Assembly (NCBI RefSeq): GCF_017498545.1
Contig: NZ_CP071793.1
Coordinates: 3,472,001 to 3,536,000, forward strand
DNA from: Sulfidibacter corallicola
GTDB lineage: Bacteria > Acidobacteriota > Holophagae > Acanthopleuribacterales > Acanthopleuribacteraceae
Reading direction: 5' to 3'
Length of the DNA: 64,000 nucleotides
Shown here: positions 22,549 to 31,375 of the stretch, piece after piece
How the letters are laid out: every line of letters begins with the position of its first letter
Numbering within the stretch: position 1 is the stretch's first letter
Made by a program: the position numbers and the translations under genes
The notes under the pieces: generated by a model
Database searches by the model: none
Seen by the model: only the letters and a program-made list of their open reading frames with translations
Told to the model about the DNA's origin: nothing

Positions 22549-24962
22549 CCGGCTATTCCCTGGACGATCGCCGCGGTAAACGCGCCGTCGGCGAAGATGA
22601 TTTCCCTTTGTCGATCGGCGGACTGGACGCCGACATGGTGGTGCTCGAAAGCCCGGGCCAACCGCTGGCGTTTCTGGGCTTGGCCGAAGGACGGCTCTTC
22701 GTGCAACCCGGCGACGGCACCCACGTGCTGCTCAACGAACGCCAGGTAGCCGGTTCCAACTGGCTGCGTTCGGGCGATTTACTGGGCATGGACGGGGTGC
22801 GGGTCCAAGTGGAGACGGATGACGACGGCATCTGCATCCGCCAATTGGGCACCCAGGAAAAAGCCCACCTGGTGCTGGAGCCGCCCAACTCGCCACCGCC
22901 CCTGGACGAAGCGCCCCCGGGCGCCATCCCCATCCAGGCGGTGGACTTCCGGCCGGGTGCCCTTTCGGAATCCGCTCCACGGCGACGGGGCCCGGATCCA
23001 CGCCTCGCCGCCTTGTTGATCTTCCTGACGATCCTTGGCGCGGTCGCCCTGTTCGTGTTCCGGGCCCAACCCTTGAGCGTTCAAGTGAATCCCGTGCCGG
23101 ATGAAATGACGCTGTCGGGAGGCCTCTTGCGGCCCAAAATCGGAGGGCGCTACCTGCTGTGGCCGGGAACCTACGGGGTCCATGCCCGAAAAGAGGGCTA
23201 CCGCCCCTTCGAAACCGAATTCGAGGTGAGCGCCACAAGTCCCGCGTCGATGACCTTCACCCTGGAAAAACTGCCCGGCTACCTGAACATCGCGGGTCCG
23301 GCCGATGCCGAACTCTTCATCGACGGCGAAAGCGCCGGGCCCCTGCAAACCGAGCCCGTCGAACTACAAGCCGGCACCTATCAGATCGAAGTTCGCAAGG
23401 ACCGCTACCGACCCTTTTCGACCAGCATCGAGATCGAGGGCCTCGGCAGGCACCAGCCGTTGGAGGCCGTGCTGGAGCCGCTTTTTGCCGAAATCACCTT
23501 CGGCACCAAGCCGGAAGGCGCCACGGTACGCGTGGCGGGCGAGGAGACCGGGCCGACACCCACCGCGATCGAACTCCTGGAAGGCACCCACGCCTTCGAA
23601 ATCGTCAAGCGCGGTTACAAACCCTATCGCGGCCAGGTCACGGTCGTCGCCCAAGAACCGCAATTGGTGTCCGGAATCGTGTTGATCCCATCGGACGGAA
23701 ATCTGCTGCTGGAAACCGAACCCACTCGGGCGCTGGTCTCGCTCGACGGAGCCTACGTGGGCACCACGCCCCTCGATCTGGTCCTGAAACCCGGGCGCGA
23801 GGTTCGGGTCGAGGTGATCAAGAACGGTTATACGCCCCTGAAGCGGTCCCTGCGGGTGTCATCCGGCGAGGCGCGCGAGGAGCGTTGGTCCTTGAAACCC
23901 GTCACCGCCAAACTGCGCCTCTCGGTCTGGCCCGAGGATGCGGAGGTCACCCTCAATGGCAAACGCATCGAACCAAGTACCGGCGTCTTGGATATCAGTA
24001 CCTTGCCGCAGGAGGTCTCGGTCAGCAAGAGCGGGTACCAATCGCGAACGGAAACCTTTCAACCCCTGCCCGGCCTGGAACACGAACTGAAGATCACCCT
24101 GCTCACCCTCCAGCAGGCAAAAAAAGCCTCGATCCGCCAGGTGTACCGCACCAAGGCCGGCAACGAAATGCGCCTGTTGAAACCCACCGGTACCATCGAA
24201 ATGGGCGCGCCGTCGCGCGAGCCGGGTCGGCGTGCCAACGAAGTGCAGCGACGCGTACGGCTCCAACGACCGTTCTACCTGGGCACCACCGAGATCAGCA
24301 ACGAGCAGTTTCGCCGCTTTGCCGGAAGTCACGACAGCGGCGGCGTACGCGGCTACGACCAGAACGCGCCCCAACAACCGGTGGTCAAGGTCACCTGGCA
24401 ACAGGCCGCGGCCTTCTGCAACTGGCTCAGCGCCCAGGAGAAGCTGCCGCCCTTCTACGTCAAGCAGGGCGAGACCTACGTCCCCGCCAAGCCCGCCACC
24501 ACCGGCTACCGGCTACCCACCGAAGCAGAATGGGCCTGGGCCGCGCGTTACGCCGAACCGGGTGCCGCGCGCAAGTACCCCTGGGGCGACCGACTACCGG
24601 TCGGCAAGAAATCCGGAAACTACGCGGACATCAGCGCCGCCAACCTGCTTCAAGGCGCGCTCACCGATTACAAGGACGGTTATCCGGTAACGGCCCCCGT
24701 TTCCAGCTTTTCACCCAACAAACTGGGGATCCGGAACCTGGGCGGCAACGTGGCGGAATGGGTGAACGATTTCTACGACATCGGGTTCGGACGTCAGGAA
24801 ACACCGACCGATCCCCTGGGGCCGGCCTCCGGCAAGTTTCACGTCATTCGCGGTTCGAGCTGGATGCACAGCACGGTCACCGAGCTGCGTTTTTCCTACC
24901 GCGATTACGGCGACAAGGCCCGCTCGGATTTGGGTTTCCGAATCGCCCGCTACCTGGAATGA
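22545..24962 (+). CDS. FHA-like / PEGA-repeat / formylglycine-generating-enzyme-like membrane protein
   Basis: 805 aa, starting at a TTG that overlaps the preceding stop. Residues 1-110 look like a divergent FHA beta-sandwich on the cytoplasmic side (LLNERQVAGSNWLRSGDLLG). One membrane helix lies at about 152-172 (LAALLIFLTILGAVALFVF). About five tandem PEGA-type repeats span 185-530 (PGTYGVHARKEGYRPFETEF, AGTYQIEVRKDRYRPF, EGTHAFEIVKRGYKPYRG). The C-terminus (about 543-805) is an FGE/SUMF1-type fold, with TTEISNEQFRRFAG, YRLPTEAEWAWAARYAEPG, NLGGNVAEWVND and GSSWMHS. In this context the FGE fold is more likely a binding domain than a sulfatase-activating enzyme. It links cytoplasmic FHA recognition to periplasmic modules. 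Confidence 0.85.
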   Translation: MTGYSLDDRRGKRAVGEDDFPLSIGGLDADMVVLESPGQPLAFLGLAEGRLFVQPGDGTHVLLNERQVAGSNWLRSGDLLGMDGVRVQVETDDDGICIRQLGTQEKAHLVLEPPNSPPPLDEAPPGAIPIQAVDFRPGALSESAPRRRGPDPRLAALLIFLTILGAVALFVFRAQPLSVQVNPVPDEMTLSGGLLRPKIGGRYLLWPGTYGVHARKEGYRPFETEFEVSATSPASMTFTLEKLPGYLNIAGPADAELFIDGESAGPLQTEPVELQAGTYQIEVRKDRYRPFSTSIEIEGLGRHQPLEAVLEPLFAEITFGTKPEGATVRVAGEETGPTPTAIELLEGTHAFEIVKRGYKPYRGQVTVVAQEPQLVSGIVLIPSDGNLLLETEPTRALVSLDGAYVGTTPLDLVLKPGREVRVEVIKNGYTPLKRSLRVSSGEAREERWSLKPVTAKLRLSVWPEDAEVTLNGKRIEPSTGVLDISTLPQEVSVSKSGYQSRTETFQPLPGLEHELKITLLTLQQAKKASIRQVYRTKAGNEMRLLKPTGTIEMGAPSREPGRRANEVQRRVRLQRPFYLGTTEISNEQFRRFAGSHDSGGVRGYDQNAPQQPVVKVTWQQAAAFCNWLSAQEKLPPFYVKQGETYVPAKPATTGYRLPTEAEWAWAARYAEPGAARKYPWGDRLPVGKKSGNYADISAANLLQGALTDYKDGYPVTAPVSSFSPNKLGIRNLGGNVAEWVNDFYDIGFGRQETPTDPLGPASGKFHVIRGSSWMHSTVTELRFSYRDYGDKARSDLGFRIARYLE

Positions 24963-25005
24963 ACCAACCCACCAAAACCTCGACGCCGGAACCGAAGGAG
25001 TCACC

Positions 25006-25188
25006 GTGAACAAACGACTGTTGCTGCTTTTGATCCTGCTGATCACGGCCTGGATCCTGAGCACCCCTACCCGCACCAACCAGGTGCAGGCCCAACCACG
25101 TGGGGAACCCAAAGGCACCAAGGAATCATTCAAACCGTCCGAAACCCTGCCGGCAGACACGCCGGTCGCCTTTCCCACGGACATTTAA
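25006..25188 (+). CDS. Small single-helix exported or membrane protein
   Basis: 60 aa, GTG start at 25006 after GAAGGAG. A strong hydrophobic helix (LLLLLILLITAWILS, residues 5-19) is followed by a short polar tail rich in P/T/K. Could be a signal peptide releasing a 35-residue product or a membrane-anchored micro-subunit. It sits in the operon between the FGE-type gene and the TolQ/MotA-type gene, so a small accessory subunit is the natural guess. No family recognised. Confidence 0.6.
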   Translation: MNKRLLLLLILLITAWILSTPTRTNQVQAQPRGEPKGTKESFKPSETLPADTPVAFPTDI

Positions 25189-25258
25189 GCCCGAACCGGC
25201 GCCATCGCGCCACCCGCTCCCCTGTCGATGACCGTGAATCCCCCGCGCGGAGGCGCCC

Positions 25259-26056
25259 GTGAAGCGAAGTTTTCCCGTTGAATTTGTCTATCAGATCATC
25301 GCCCTGTTGGTCGCGGTGATTTTCGTCCACACCCTCTACGTGGTGTGGGTGCGGCCCGAGGCCACCCAAATCCTGGCCGAGCAGGTGGCCCGCGTTCAGG
25401 CCGACCCCGACTACGTTCCCGAGCGCTCGGTATTCGTCATCGTCCGCGACCACGAACAGGAAGCCTGCTTCATCCTGATGCTCTGGGCCCTGGCGATCAT
25501 GGGTTTCAAGGGCGTGCAGACCTCGAAGGAACGCCGCCTTCTGGAGCGCCGCCTGGTGCCGGTCAGCGAGGGCACACGCATCCTGCCGCGGGACGTACGC
25601 GAGTACGCCCGCCAGATCCAGGCCCTGCCCGACCTGGAAAAGCGGTTGTTGCTGCCGCGTTCCCTGCTGGCCGCGCTGCATCGCTTCGGCGCCACCCAGA
25701 ACATTCAGGACGTGTCGGACACGGCCCACGGCCTCTGTGAATCGGAGTCGGAACGATTGGAATCGGAACTCTCGATGGTTCGCTACATCGCCTGGGCGAT
25801 TCCTTCGATCGGCTTTTTGGGCACGGTTCGTGGAATCGGCGAGGCGCTGGGCCAAGCCTACAAGGCGGTCGCGGGCGATATCAGCGGCGTGACCCAGAGC
25901 CTCGGTGTGGCCTTCAACTCCACCTTCGTGGCCCTGCTGATCAGCATCGTGCTGATGTTCCTGCTACACCAGTTGCAGTTGCGCCAAGAGCGCCTGATTC
26001 TCGACACGGAGAGCTACCTGGACGAGCACCTGATTCGCCACCTCAACGTGTCGTGA
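25259..26056 (+). CDS. MotA/TolQ/ExbB-type proton-channel subunit
   Basis: 265 aa inner-membrane protein. Helix 1 is at about 9-31, helix 2 at about 72-90, and two C-terminal helices contain the family signature (IPSIGFLGTVRGIGEALGQA, then FNSTFVALLISIVLMFLLHQ). A cytoplasmic loop lies between helices 2 and 3. Such proteins form the pentameric stator around a dimeric ExbD/TolR/MotB partner and use proton flow to drive periplasmic or rotary work. GTG start at 25259 after GCGGAGG. No exbD/tolR follows; instead two vWA proteins with ExbD-like helices do. Confidence 0.88.
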   Translation: MKRSFPVEFVYQIIALLVAVIFVHTLYVVWVRPEATQILAEQVARVQADPDYVPERSVFVIVRDHEQEACFILMLWALAIMGFKGVQTSKERRLLERRLVPVSEGTRILPRDVREYARQIQALPDLEKRLLLPRSLLAALHRFGATQNIQDVSDTAHGLCESESERLESELSMVRYIAWAIPSIGFLGTVRGIGEALGQAYKAVAGDISGVTQSLGVAFNSTFVALLISIVLMFLLHQLQLRQERLILDTESYLDEHLIRHLNVS

Positions 26057-26108
26057 CGTAGTCCGCCCCCAACCCGGATCGACAATTCCATCCCGAGACA
26101 GGACGCCG

Positions 26109-27608
26109 ATGAATACCTATTATCTGGACATCAATGACGCGGATTTCAGCCTGGACAGCGCCGGCGACCGTGCGGCACGGGCCATGGGTCCCGGGTGCGC
26201 GCTGGTCGACCATGCCCAAATCCAGTACGGAAGTGCGGCCACGGCCCAGGCCCGCCTGCAGCCGCGCCAGATTCAGAACACCTTTTGGCACCAACTGGAT
26301 CGCACCCCCCTGAAATCTCCGTTCCCCGTGCACCTGACGGCCGCCGACCTGGTTCACGGACATTTGCAACAGTTGCTCCCGCGACTGTCGGAATCGGAGC
26401 GCCGGCTGACCTTGGCCGTGCCCGGCAGCCTCGGCACCGATCGTCTGGGGCTGCTGCTGGGAATCGTCCAAGCGCTCGGCTGGCAGATAGAGGGCATGGT
26501 CGACAGCGGCCTGGCCGCCTGTTCGGCCGGTTTGGACCTGGTGCTCGCCAAGCGTTCTCGCTTGCCGGCCAGCCTGCTCTTTCTGGACATCCAGCTCCAC
26601 CAGACCCTGTTGACCGAATGCCGCCTGATCCGCTCGCCCGACCCGCAGGGTTCGCCCAAGGCGAACCTGATGCGAACGCGGGTCATCCGCGAACCGCGGG
26701 TCGGCCGGGCCCAATTGGAACAACTTTGGGCCCACCAGATCGCCGCGGTCTCGGTGCGAACCAACCGGTTCGATCCGCTGCACCACGCAACCTCCGAGCA
26801 GGCCCTGTTCAACCGACTGCCCAGCCTTCTCGAAGAACTGGATCACCAGAGCCCGGCCTCGGTCGATATCCTGTTCGAGGGTCGCGCCTTTTCGATTCCG
26901 ATTCACCGCGAGGAATTGGCGGAAGCGACGCAATCGGCGCACGCGGCACTGGTCGACCTGGTACGCGAAGCCGCGGGCAACCAGGCGGATGCGGCCCTGC
27001 TGCTGTCGCACCGGGCCGGAGAGGTTCCGGGTTTGGTATCGTCCCTGACCGGCCTGGTCGGGGCACCCATCGTCCTGAGCCGATCGACCCCGCTTTTCGG
27101 CGCCATGAAGGCCACCACCCGGCGCCAACCAAACGGTCACGCCCAACTTCTCACCAAGACCCTGGTCGCGCTACCCGACGGATCGCACGGCCCCCACCTC
27201 GCCGCGCCGGTGGCGACGGCTCCCGCCGAGCGGCCGAATGGCGAAGAGCGTTACCCGAACGGAACCGGCCGAGGCCGCCGGACCGATCAAACGCCATCGC
27301 CCAACCATCCCAGCCACGTGCTGTACCGCGGCCAGGCGTACCGGATCGAGGCGCCACGGTTCGCCTTGGGCAGCGATCTTCCCGAGGAAACCCGGGGCAT
27401 GAATCTCAAACGACCGGATCTGGGCATTCAACCCGAGCACTGCCATTTGATCCGCGATCGCGATGGTCTCTGGGTGGAGCCGTTCAACGCGGCGCCCTGC
27501 TTCGTGAACCGACGCATCGTACGGCGTCGCACGCGCCTCCTGGCCGGCGACCAATTGCGCCTGGGTGAACCCGGTGAAGCCGTGCAACTGATCGCGGTGG
27601 TGTCCTGA
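26109..27608 (+). CDS. Actin-fold-like protein with C-terminal FHA-like domain
   Basis: 499 aa, no signal or membrane segment. Residues 1-345 have the look of an ASKHA/actin-type fold: an N-terminal beta hairpin, LTLAVPGSLGTDRLGLLLGI, a SGLAACSAG turn and ALLLSHRAGEVPGLVSSLTG, similar to Hsp70/MreB phosphate and adenosine segments. A Pro/Asn-rich linker (about 355-400) leads to an FHA-like beta domain (YRIEAPRFALGSDLPEE, PEHCHLIRDRDGLWVEPFN). The start is supported by AGGAC. Its stop overlaps the next start by one base. It probably acts as the cytoplasmic partner of the channel/vWA complex. The fold call comes from pattern only. Confidence 0.65.
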   Translation: MNTYYLDINDADFSLDSAGDRAARAMGPGCALVDHAQIQYGSAATAQARLQPRQIQNTFWHQLDRTPLKSPFPVHLTAADLVHGHLQQLLPRLSESERRLTLAVPGSLGTDRLGLLLGIVQALGWQIEGMVDSGLAACSAGLDLVLAKRSRLPASLLFLDIQLHQTLLTECRLIRSPDPQGSPKANLMRTRVIREPRVGRAQLEQLWAHQIAAVSVRTNRFDPLHHATSEQALFNRLPSLLEELDHQSPASVDILFEGRAFSIPIHREELAEATQSAHAALVDLVREAAGNQADAALLLSHRAGEVPGLVSSLTGLVGAPIVLSRSTPLFGAMKATTRRQPNGHAQLLTKTLVALPDGSHGPHLAAPVATAPAERPNGEERYPNGTGRGRRTDQTPSPNHPSHVLYRGQAYRIEAPRFALGSDLPEETRGMNLKRPDLGIQPEHCHLIRDRDGLWVEPFNAAPCFVNRRIVRRRTRLLAGDQLRLGEPGEAVQLIAVVS

Positions 27609-28702
27609 TGGCGCGCCGCCGCGAAATCAACCCGTTCGGGCTGACCTTTCTCGACGCCATGACCTGTGGCTTGGGCGCGGTCGTGTTGCTGTACCTGATC
27701 ATCAACGCCGCGGTCACCCAGCACAAGGAGACGGTGTCCGAAGACCTTCGCGCCGAAACCAACCGCTTGGAAAAAGAAGTGTTGGAAGGACAAATCTACC
27801 TGGTCGAGTTGCGCAACAGCCTGCGGCGGATCAAGGAACGGCGCACCGTGACCCAGGGCCTCTCGCGCCGCCTGCTGGAAGACCTGACCCGCATCGAAGA
27901 AGAGCTGGCGACCCATGCCGACAGCACCCTGGCTCGTCGCGACCACGTGAACAAATTGAAGACCGACTTGAAGACCCTGGAGGAAGAGGCCAAGCGCCTT
28001 GCCGCGTCCGTCGAGAGCGAGGAACCGCCCGGCAAGCGGGTGCGCGCCTTCCTGGGCGACGGGGAACGCCAGTACCTGACCGGCCTCAAGCTGGGCGGCA
28101 AGCGCATCCTGATCCTCGTCGACGCCTCGGCCAGCATGCTCGATCAAACCGTGGTCAACATCCTGCGGCGCCGCAACATGACGCCCGAAAAACGCCGCGC
28201 GGCACCCAAATGGCAGCGGGCCGTCAAGACCGTGGACTGGCTCAGCACCCAGTTGCCCCGCGACGCCCGCTTCCAAATCATGACCTTCAGCGACAAGGCC
28301 GGTCCCCTGCTGTCGGCGAGTGCCGGCCACTGGCTGGACGCCGCCGATCCCAAGGTGCTGGCGGAGACCATCGACCAACTGAAACAAACCATCCCGGAAG
28401 GCGGCACCAGCCTCCACCAGGCGTTTTTCGCCGCACGCAGCATGAGTCCACGACCCGATAACATCATTCTGCTCACCGACGGCTTGCCCACCCGGGCCCT
28501 CAAACCCACCAAAAAAACCACGGTTTCCAGTAAGGAACGCCTCAAGATCTTCAACCAGGCCATCAGGGAGCTGCCCTCGGGCGTGCCCGTCAACGTCATC
28601 CTGTATCCCATGGAAGGCGACCCGATGGCCGCCTCGGCCTTTTGGAAACTCGCGATCGGCACCCGTGGCTCTTTCATGTGCCCCTCAGGAGATTGGCCAT
28701 GA
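27608..28702 (+). CDS. Membrane-anchored vWA protein with ExbD/TolR-like helix (first copy)
   Basis: 364 aa. The N-terminal helix LTFLDAMTCGLGAVVLLYLI (about 13-32) keeps an Asp (residue 16) where ExbD/TolR/MotB carry their proton-coupling Asp. A coiled coil (about 45-140) follows, then a von Willebrand A domain with MIDAS DASAS at 172-176 and later metal-site segments (PEGGTSLHQAF, LLTDGLPTRA). Topology should place the vWA domain in the periplasm. It overlaps both neighbours (TGATG upstream, ATGA downstream), showing tight coupling. Paired with the next gene, which has the same layout. Confidence 0.85.
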   Translation: MARRREINPFGLTFLDAMTCGLGAVVLLYLIINAAVTQHKETVSEDLRAETNRLEKEVLEGQIYLVELRNSLRRIKERRTVTQGLSRRLLEDLTRIEEELATHADSTLARRDHVNKLKTDLKTLEEEAKRLAASVESEEPPGKRVRAFLGDGERQYLTGLKLGGKRILILVDASASMLDQTVVNILRRRNMTPEKRRAAPKWQRAVKTVDWLSTQLPRDARFQIMTFSDKAGPLLSASAGHWLDAADPKVLAETIDQLKQTIPEGGTSLHQAFFAARSMSPRPDNIILLTDGLPTRALKPTKKTTVSSKERLKIFNQAIRELPSGVPVNVILYPMEGDPMAASAFWKLAIGTRGSFMCPSGDWP

Positions 28703-29715
28703 CCCGACGACGCCGCAAAAAAAGACGCGACGAGGCTTCCAGCTTCAGCCTTTCCTTTTTGGACGCCATTAGCTGCGGCTTCGGCGCCATCGTCATGCTG
28801 CTGGTCCTCACCAAAATCGGCGAGCCGCGGGCGATCGAAGAAGCCAAACAAGATCTGGACGCCGCCATTCAACGCCTGGAACAGGAGCTGGTGATCATTC
28901 GCGGCGAGACCGACATCCTCAACCGCGAGATGATCAGCCAGGAAACGCAACTGTCGGAAGAACAGAAACGGGTGGCGCGGCTGCAGGGCGATCTATCCAA
29001 ACTACGCGGCCAATTCGCGGCGACCCGCCAACATTCGGAAGTGCAGGAGATTCTGGAAGCCCAATTGTTGGCCGCCCAACAACGCCTGACCGAGGAGATG
29101 AAGCGGCTCAACCGCAAGTCGCCACCCAAGCCGGAGAACAGCAAGGTCGGCGGCGTGCCCGTCGACAGCGAGTACATCATTTTCGTGATCGATACGTCGG
29201 GCAGCATGTACGGCAACACCTGGCCACTGGTCCAACGGAAGATGCGCGAAATCCTGGAGATCTACCCCAACGTCAAGGGCATCCAGATCATGAACGACAT
29301 GGGTCAGTACATGTTCTCCGGCTACGCGGGCCGCTGGATCCCCGATACGCCCGGCCGCCGAAACGCGATCCTGCAACGCTTGGCCACCTGGAACGCCTTC
29401 AGCAACAGCTCGCCGGTGGAGGGCATTCGCCGGGCGATTCAAAGCTTCGCCCGCGGTGGCGACAAGATCAGCATCTACGTGTTCGGCGACGAGTTCACGG
29501 GACGCTCGGTCCAAGAGGTTCTGGATACGGTGCGCGTCTTCAACAAACGCGACGCCCAGGGCAACCCGCGCGTGCGCATCCACGCGGTGGGCTTCCCGGT
29601 CATTTTCACGGGTGCGGGCATGGCCCAACAAACGGGCATTCGATTCGCGATGCTGATGCGCGCCCTGTGCACCGAGAACGCCGGCACCTTCGTCGGGCTG
29701 AACAGTACCCGATGA
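28699..29715 (+). CDS. Membrane-anchored vWA protein with ExbD/TolR-like helix (second copy)
   Basis: 338 aa, ATG at 28699 after CAGGAGATTGGCC, overlapping the previous stop by 4 bp. Helix LSFLDAISCGFGAIVMLLVL (about 18-37) shares the FLDA(M/I)(T/S)CG(L/F)GA motif with the first copy, including the membrane Asp. A long coiled coil (about 45-140) precedes a vWA domain with an intact MIDAS DTSGS (165-169). Two such proteins with one TolQ/MotA-type subunit suggest a heterodimeric ExbD-like partner. Last gene of the block. Confidence 0.85.
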   Translation: MTRRRRKKRRDEASSFSLSFLDAISCGFGAIVMLLVLTKIGEPRAIEEAKQDLDAAIQRLEQELVIIRGETDILNREMISQETQLSEEQKRVARLQGDLSKLRGQFAATRQHSEVQEILEAQLLAAQQRLTEEMKRLNRKSPPKPENSKVGGVPVDSEYIIFVIDTSGSMYGNTWPLVQRKMREILEIYPNVKGIQIMNDMGQYMFSGYAGRWIPDTPGRRNAILQRLATWNAFSNSSPVEGIRRAIQSFARGGDKISIYVFGDEFTGRSVQEVLDTVRVFNKRDAQGNPRVRIHAVGFPVIFTGAGMAQQTGIRFAMLMRALCTENAGTFVGLNSTR

Positions 29716-29801
29716 TCGTCTTTTCCAAAAAACGCCGGGACATTTTTTGTCTTTTTTCCGCTTGTGTAAGTAGATGTATTTCAATCGATGAGGAGCGACT
29801 C

Positions 29802-31250
29802 TTGAGGAAAATGAATGAGTTCCGTTTATTCGGATATGGAGCGATCTTGTTTGGGAGTGTCCTGTTCGGGGGCGGATTGGACCCGGTACCCGACGGGGTG
29901 CTCTGGGAGCGGCTACTGGCCCTGGCCGACACGAACGACGACAGTTCGATTTCGGTGACCGAAGCGGAAGCATTGACTACCTTCACGTGTTCGGGCTGTC
30001 CCGTAGAGGATCTGACCGGGATGGAGGCCTTTGTCAATCTGGAGACTTTCGACCTTTATGCGGGATCGGTGAGCGATTTGACCCCCATCGCCGGGCTCTC
30101 CGCCCTGAGGGTCATCGAAGTACGCGGCAATCGAATCGAGGGTCTGCCCACCCCGAATGCCTGGTCCCAACTCGAGAAACTGGACGTCAGTGGCAATCGG
30201 CTCACCAGCCTGCCGGGTTTGTCAGGGTGGCCCGCCCTGGATCGGCTCGAAGTGGATCACAACCGGCTAACCCAGTTACCGACCCTGGCCGACACCCATT
30301 TGAGTGTCCTGCGTTGCGGTTTCAACTCGCTCAGTGAATTACCCGCATTACCCGCCGGGTTGACCTCGCTCGACTGCACCGGCAACCAACTCACCGCCCT
30401 GCCCGACCTGAGCCAACTCACCGCGCTCACCCAATTGCACCTGTCGGGCAACCAATTGACGGAACTGGTCGGTCTCGAGCCGGTCCGAGCCCAATTGACC
30501 CATCTCTATTTCGACGGCAACCCGCTTACCCAACTCCCCGACCTGCGCACGTTCCCGGCCCTGACCTCATTGGGCTACGGCAGCACCGTGCTGGAAACCT
30601 TGCCGGATATCGACGACCTGGACCTGGCGCAACTGAAGGTAGGGGGTCCCGTTCTAACGGCCTGGCCCGACCTGCCGCCCGGATTATCCTTGTTGCAGCT
30701 CTGCTGTTCCGATCTGACCACGGTTCCCGCCCTTCCCCACGAGCTGGGACGTCTGTATCTATCCCATCTGCCACATCTGGCGGCAGCTCCGGAGATGTTC
30801 GAACTGTCCTTCCTGACCGACCTCACCATCACCCGTGTCGGGATCGACCGACTGCCGATACTCCCACTCGAATTGATCAACCTTACCGTGTGGGACACCA
30901 CGCTCGATCGTTTGCCCGACTTCGAACACCTCGGTCAACTGAGACGGATCAGCCTGCGCAACAACCGGTTGACCGAGGCCCACGCCCTGGCCCAACTCCC
31001 GATGGGGAATGTCACCTCCATCAACATTCAAAACAACCTGATCCCCAATTCCGATCAGAACTGCGAAACCATGGCGTATATCCTCGAGCAGATCACCCCC
31101 AACCTGAACTACCAAAATCAGGGCGATTCCAACTTCTTTTGGCAGTATTTACCGCGGTGGGGAACCGAGCAGGAAGTGACGGTATTCCAACCCATGAGGA
31201 CCCTGGACCTCGGTCCCCCGGGCCCGGCACCCTACACCATTTGCGACTGA
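29802..31250 (+). CDS. Secreted EF-hand plus leucine-rich-repeat protein
   Basis: 482 aa. An N-terminal hydrophobic segment (FRLFGYGAILFGSVLFGG) acts as a signal. An EF-hand or dockerin-like loop DTNDDSSISVTEAE follows, then CSGCPVEDLTG and about fifteen leucine-rich repeats of 20-23 residues (for example LEKLDVSGNRLTSLPGL, LTALPDLSQLTALTQLHLSG). The repeats resemble internalin/SLIT-type LRRs on extracellular adhesins. The TTG at 29802 is 6 bases after GATGAGGAG; the ATG at 29811 is possible but its GAGG lies only 3 bases away. AT-richer first 100 bases. Likely surface or periplasmic binding protein; the ligand is unknown. Confidence 0.82.
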   Translation: MRKMNEFRLFGYGAILFGSVLFGGGLDPVPDGVLWERLLALADTNDDSSISVTEAEALTTFTCSGCPVEDLTGMEAFVNLETFDLYAGSVSDLTPIAGLSALRVIEVRGNRIEGLPTPNAWSQLEKLDVSGNRLTSLPGLSGWPALDRLEVDHNRLTQLPTLADTHLSVLRCGFNSLSELPALPAGLTSLDCTGNQLTALPDLSQLTALTQLHLSGNQLTELVGLEPVRAQLTHLYFDGNPLTQLPDLRTFPALTSLGYGSTVLETLPDIDDLDLAQLKVGGPVLTAWPDLPPGLSLLQLCCSDLTTVPALPHELGRLYLSHLPHLAAAPEMFELSFLTDLTITRVGIDRLPILPLELINLTVWDTTLDRLPDFEHLGQLRRISLRNNRLTEAHALAQLPMGNVTSINIQNNLIPNSDQNCETMAYILEQITPNLNYQNQGDSNFFWQYLPRWGTEQEVTVFQPMRTLDLGPPGPAPYTICD

Positions 31251-31375
31251 GCCGAGTTCGGGCTCGTCTCCAGCTATGGCAACGGACCTGCCCCCGTGGT
31301 ATAACGTGCGCACACCGTTTCATCACTCCCGCACCCCACGCCCTTTTCACGGGAGATTCCGGAGGCCAGGATTTC

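Noticed and set aside
25259..29715. Zorya defence system (ZorAB-like)
   Set aside because: A MotA-type protein is present, but there is no OmpA-type ZorB, no ZorC and no helicase/nuclease; the partners are vWA proteins.
27608..29715. MoxR-vWA type conflict system
   Set aside because: No MoxR AAA ATPase in the block; the vWA proteins are membrane-anchored with ExbD-like helices.
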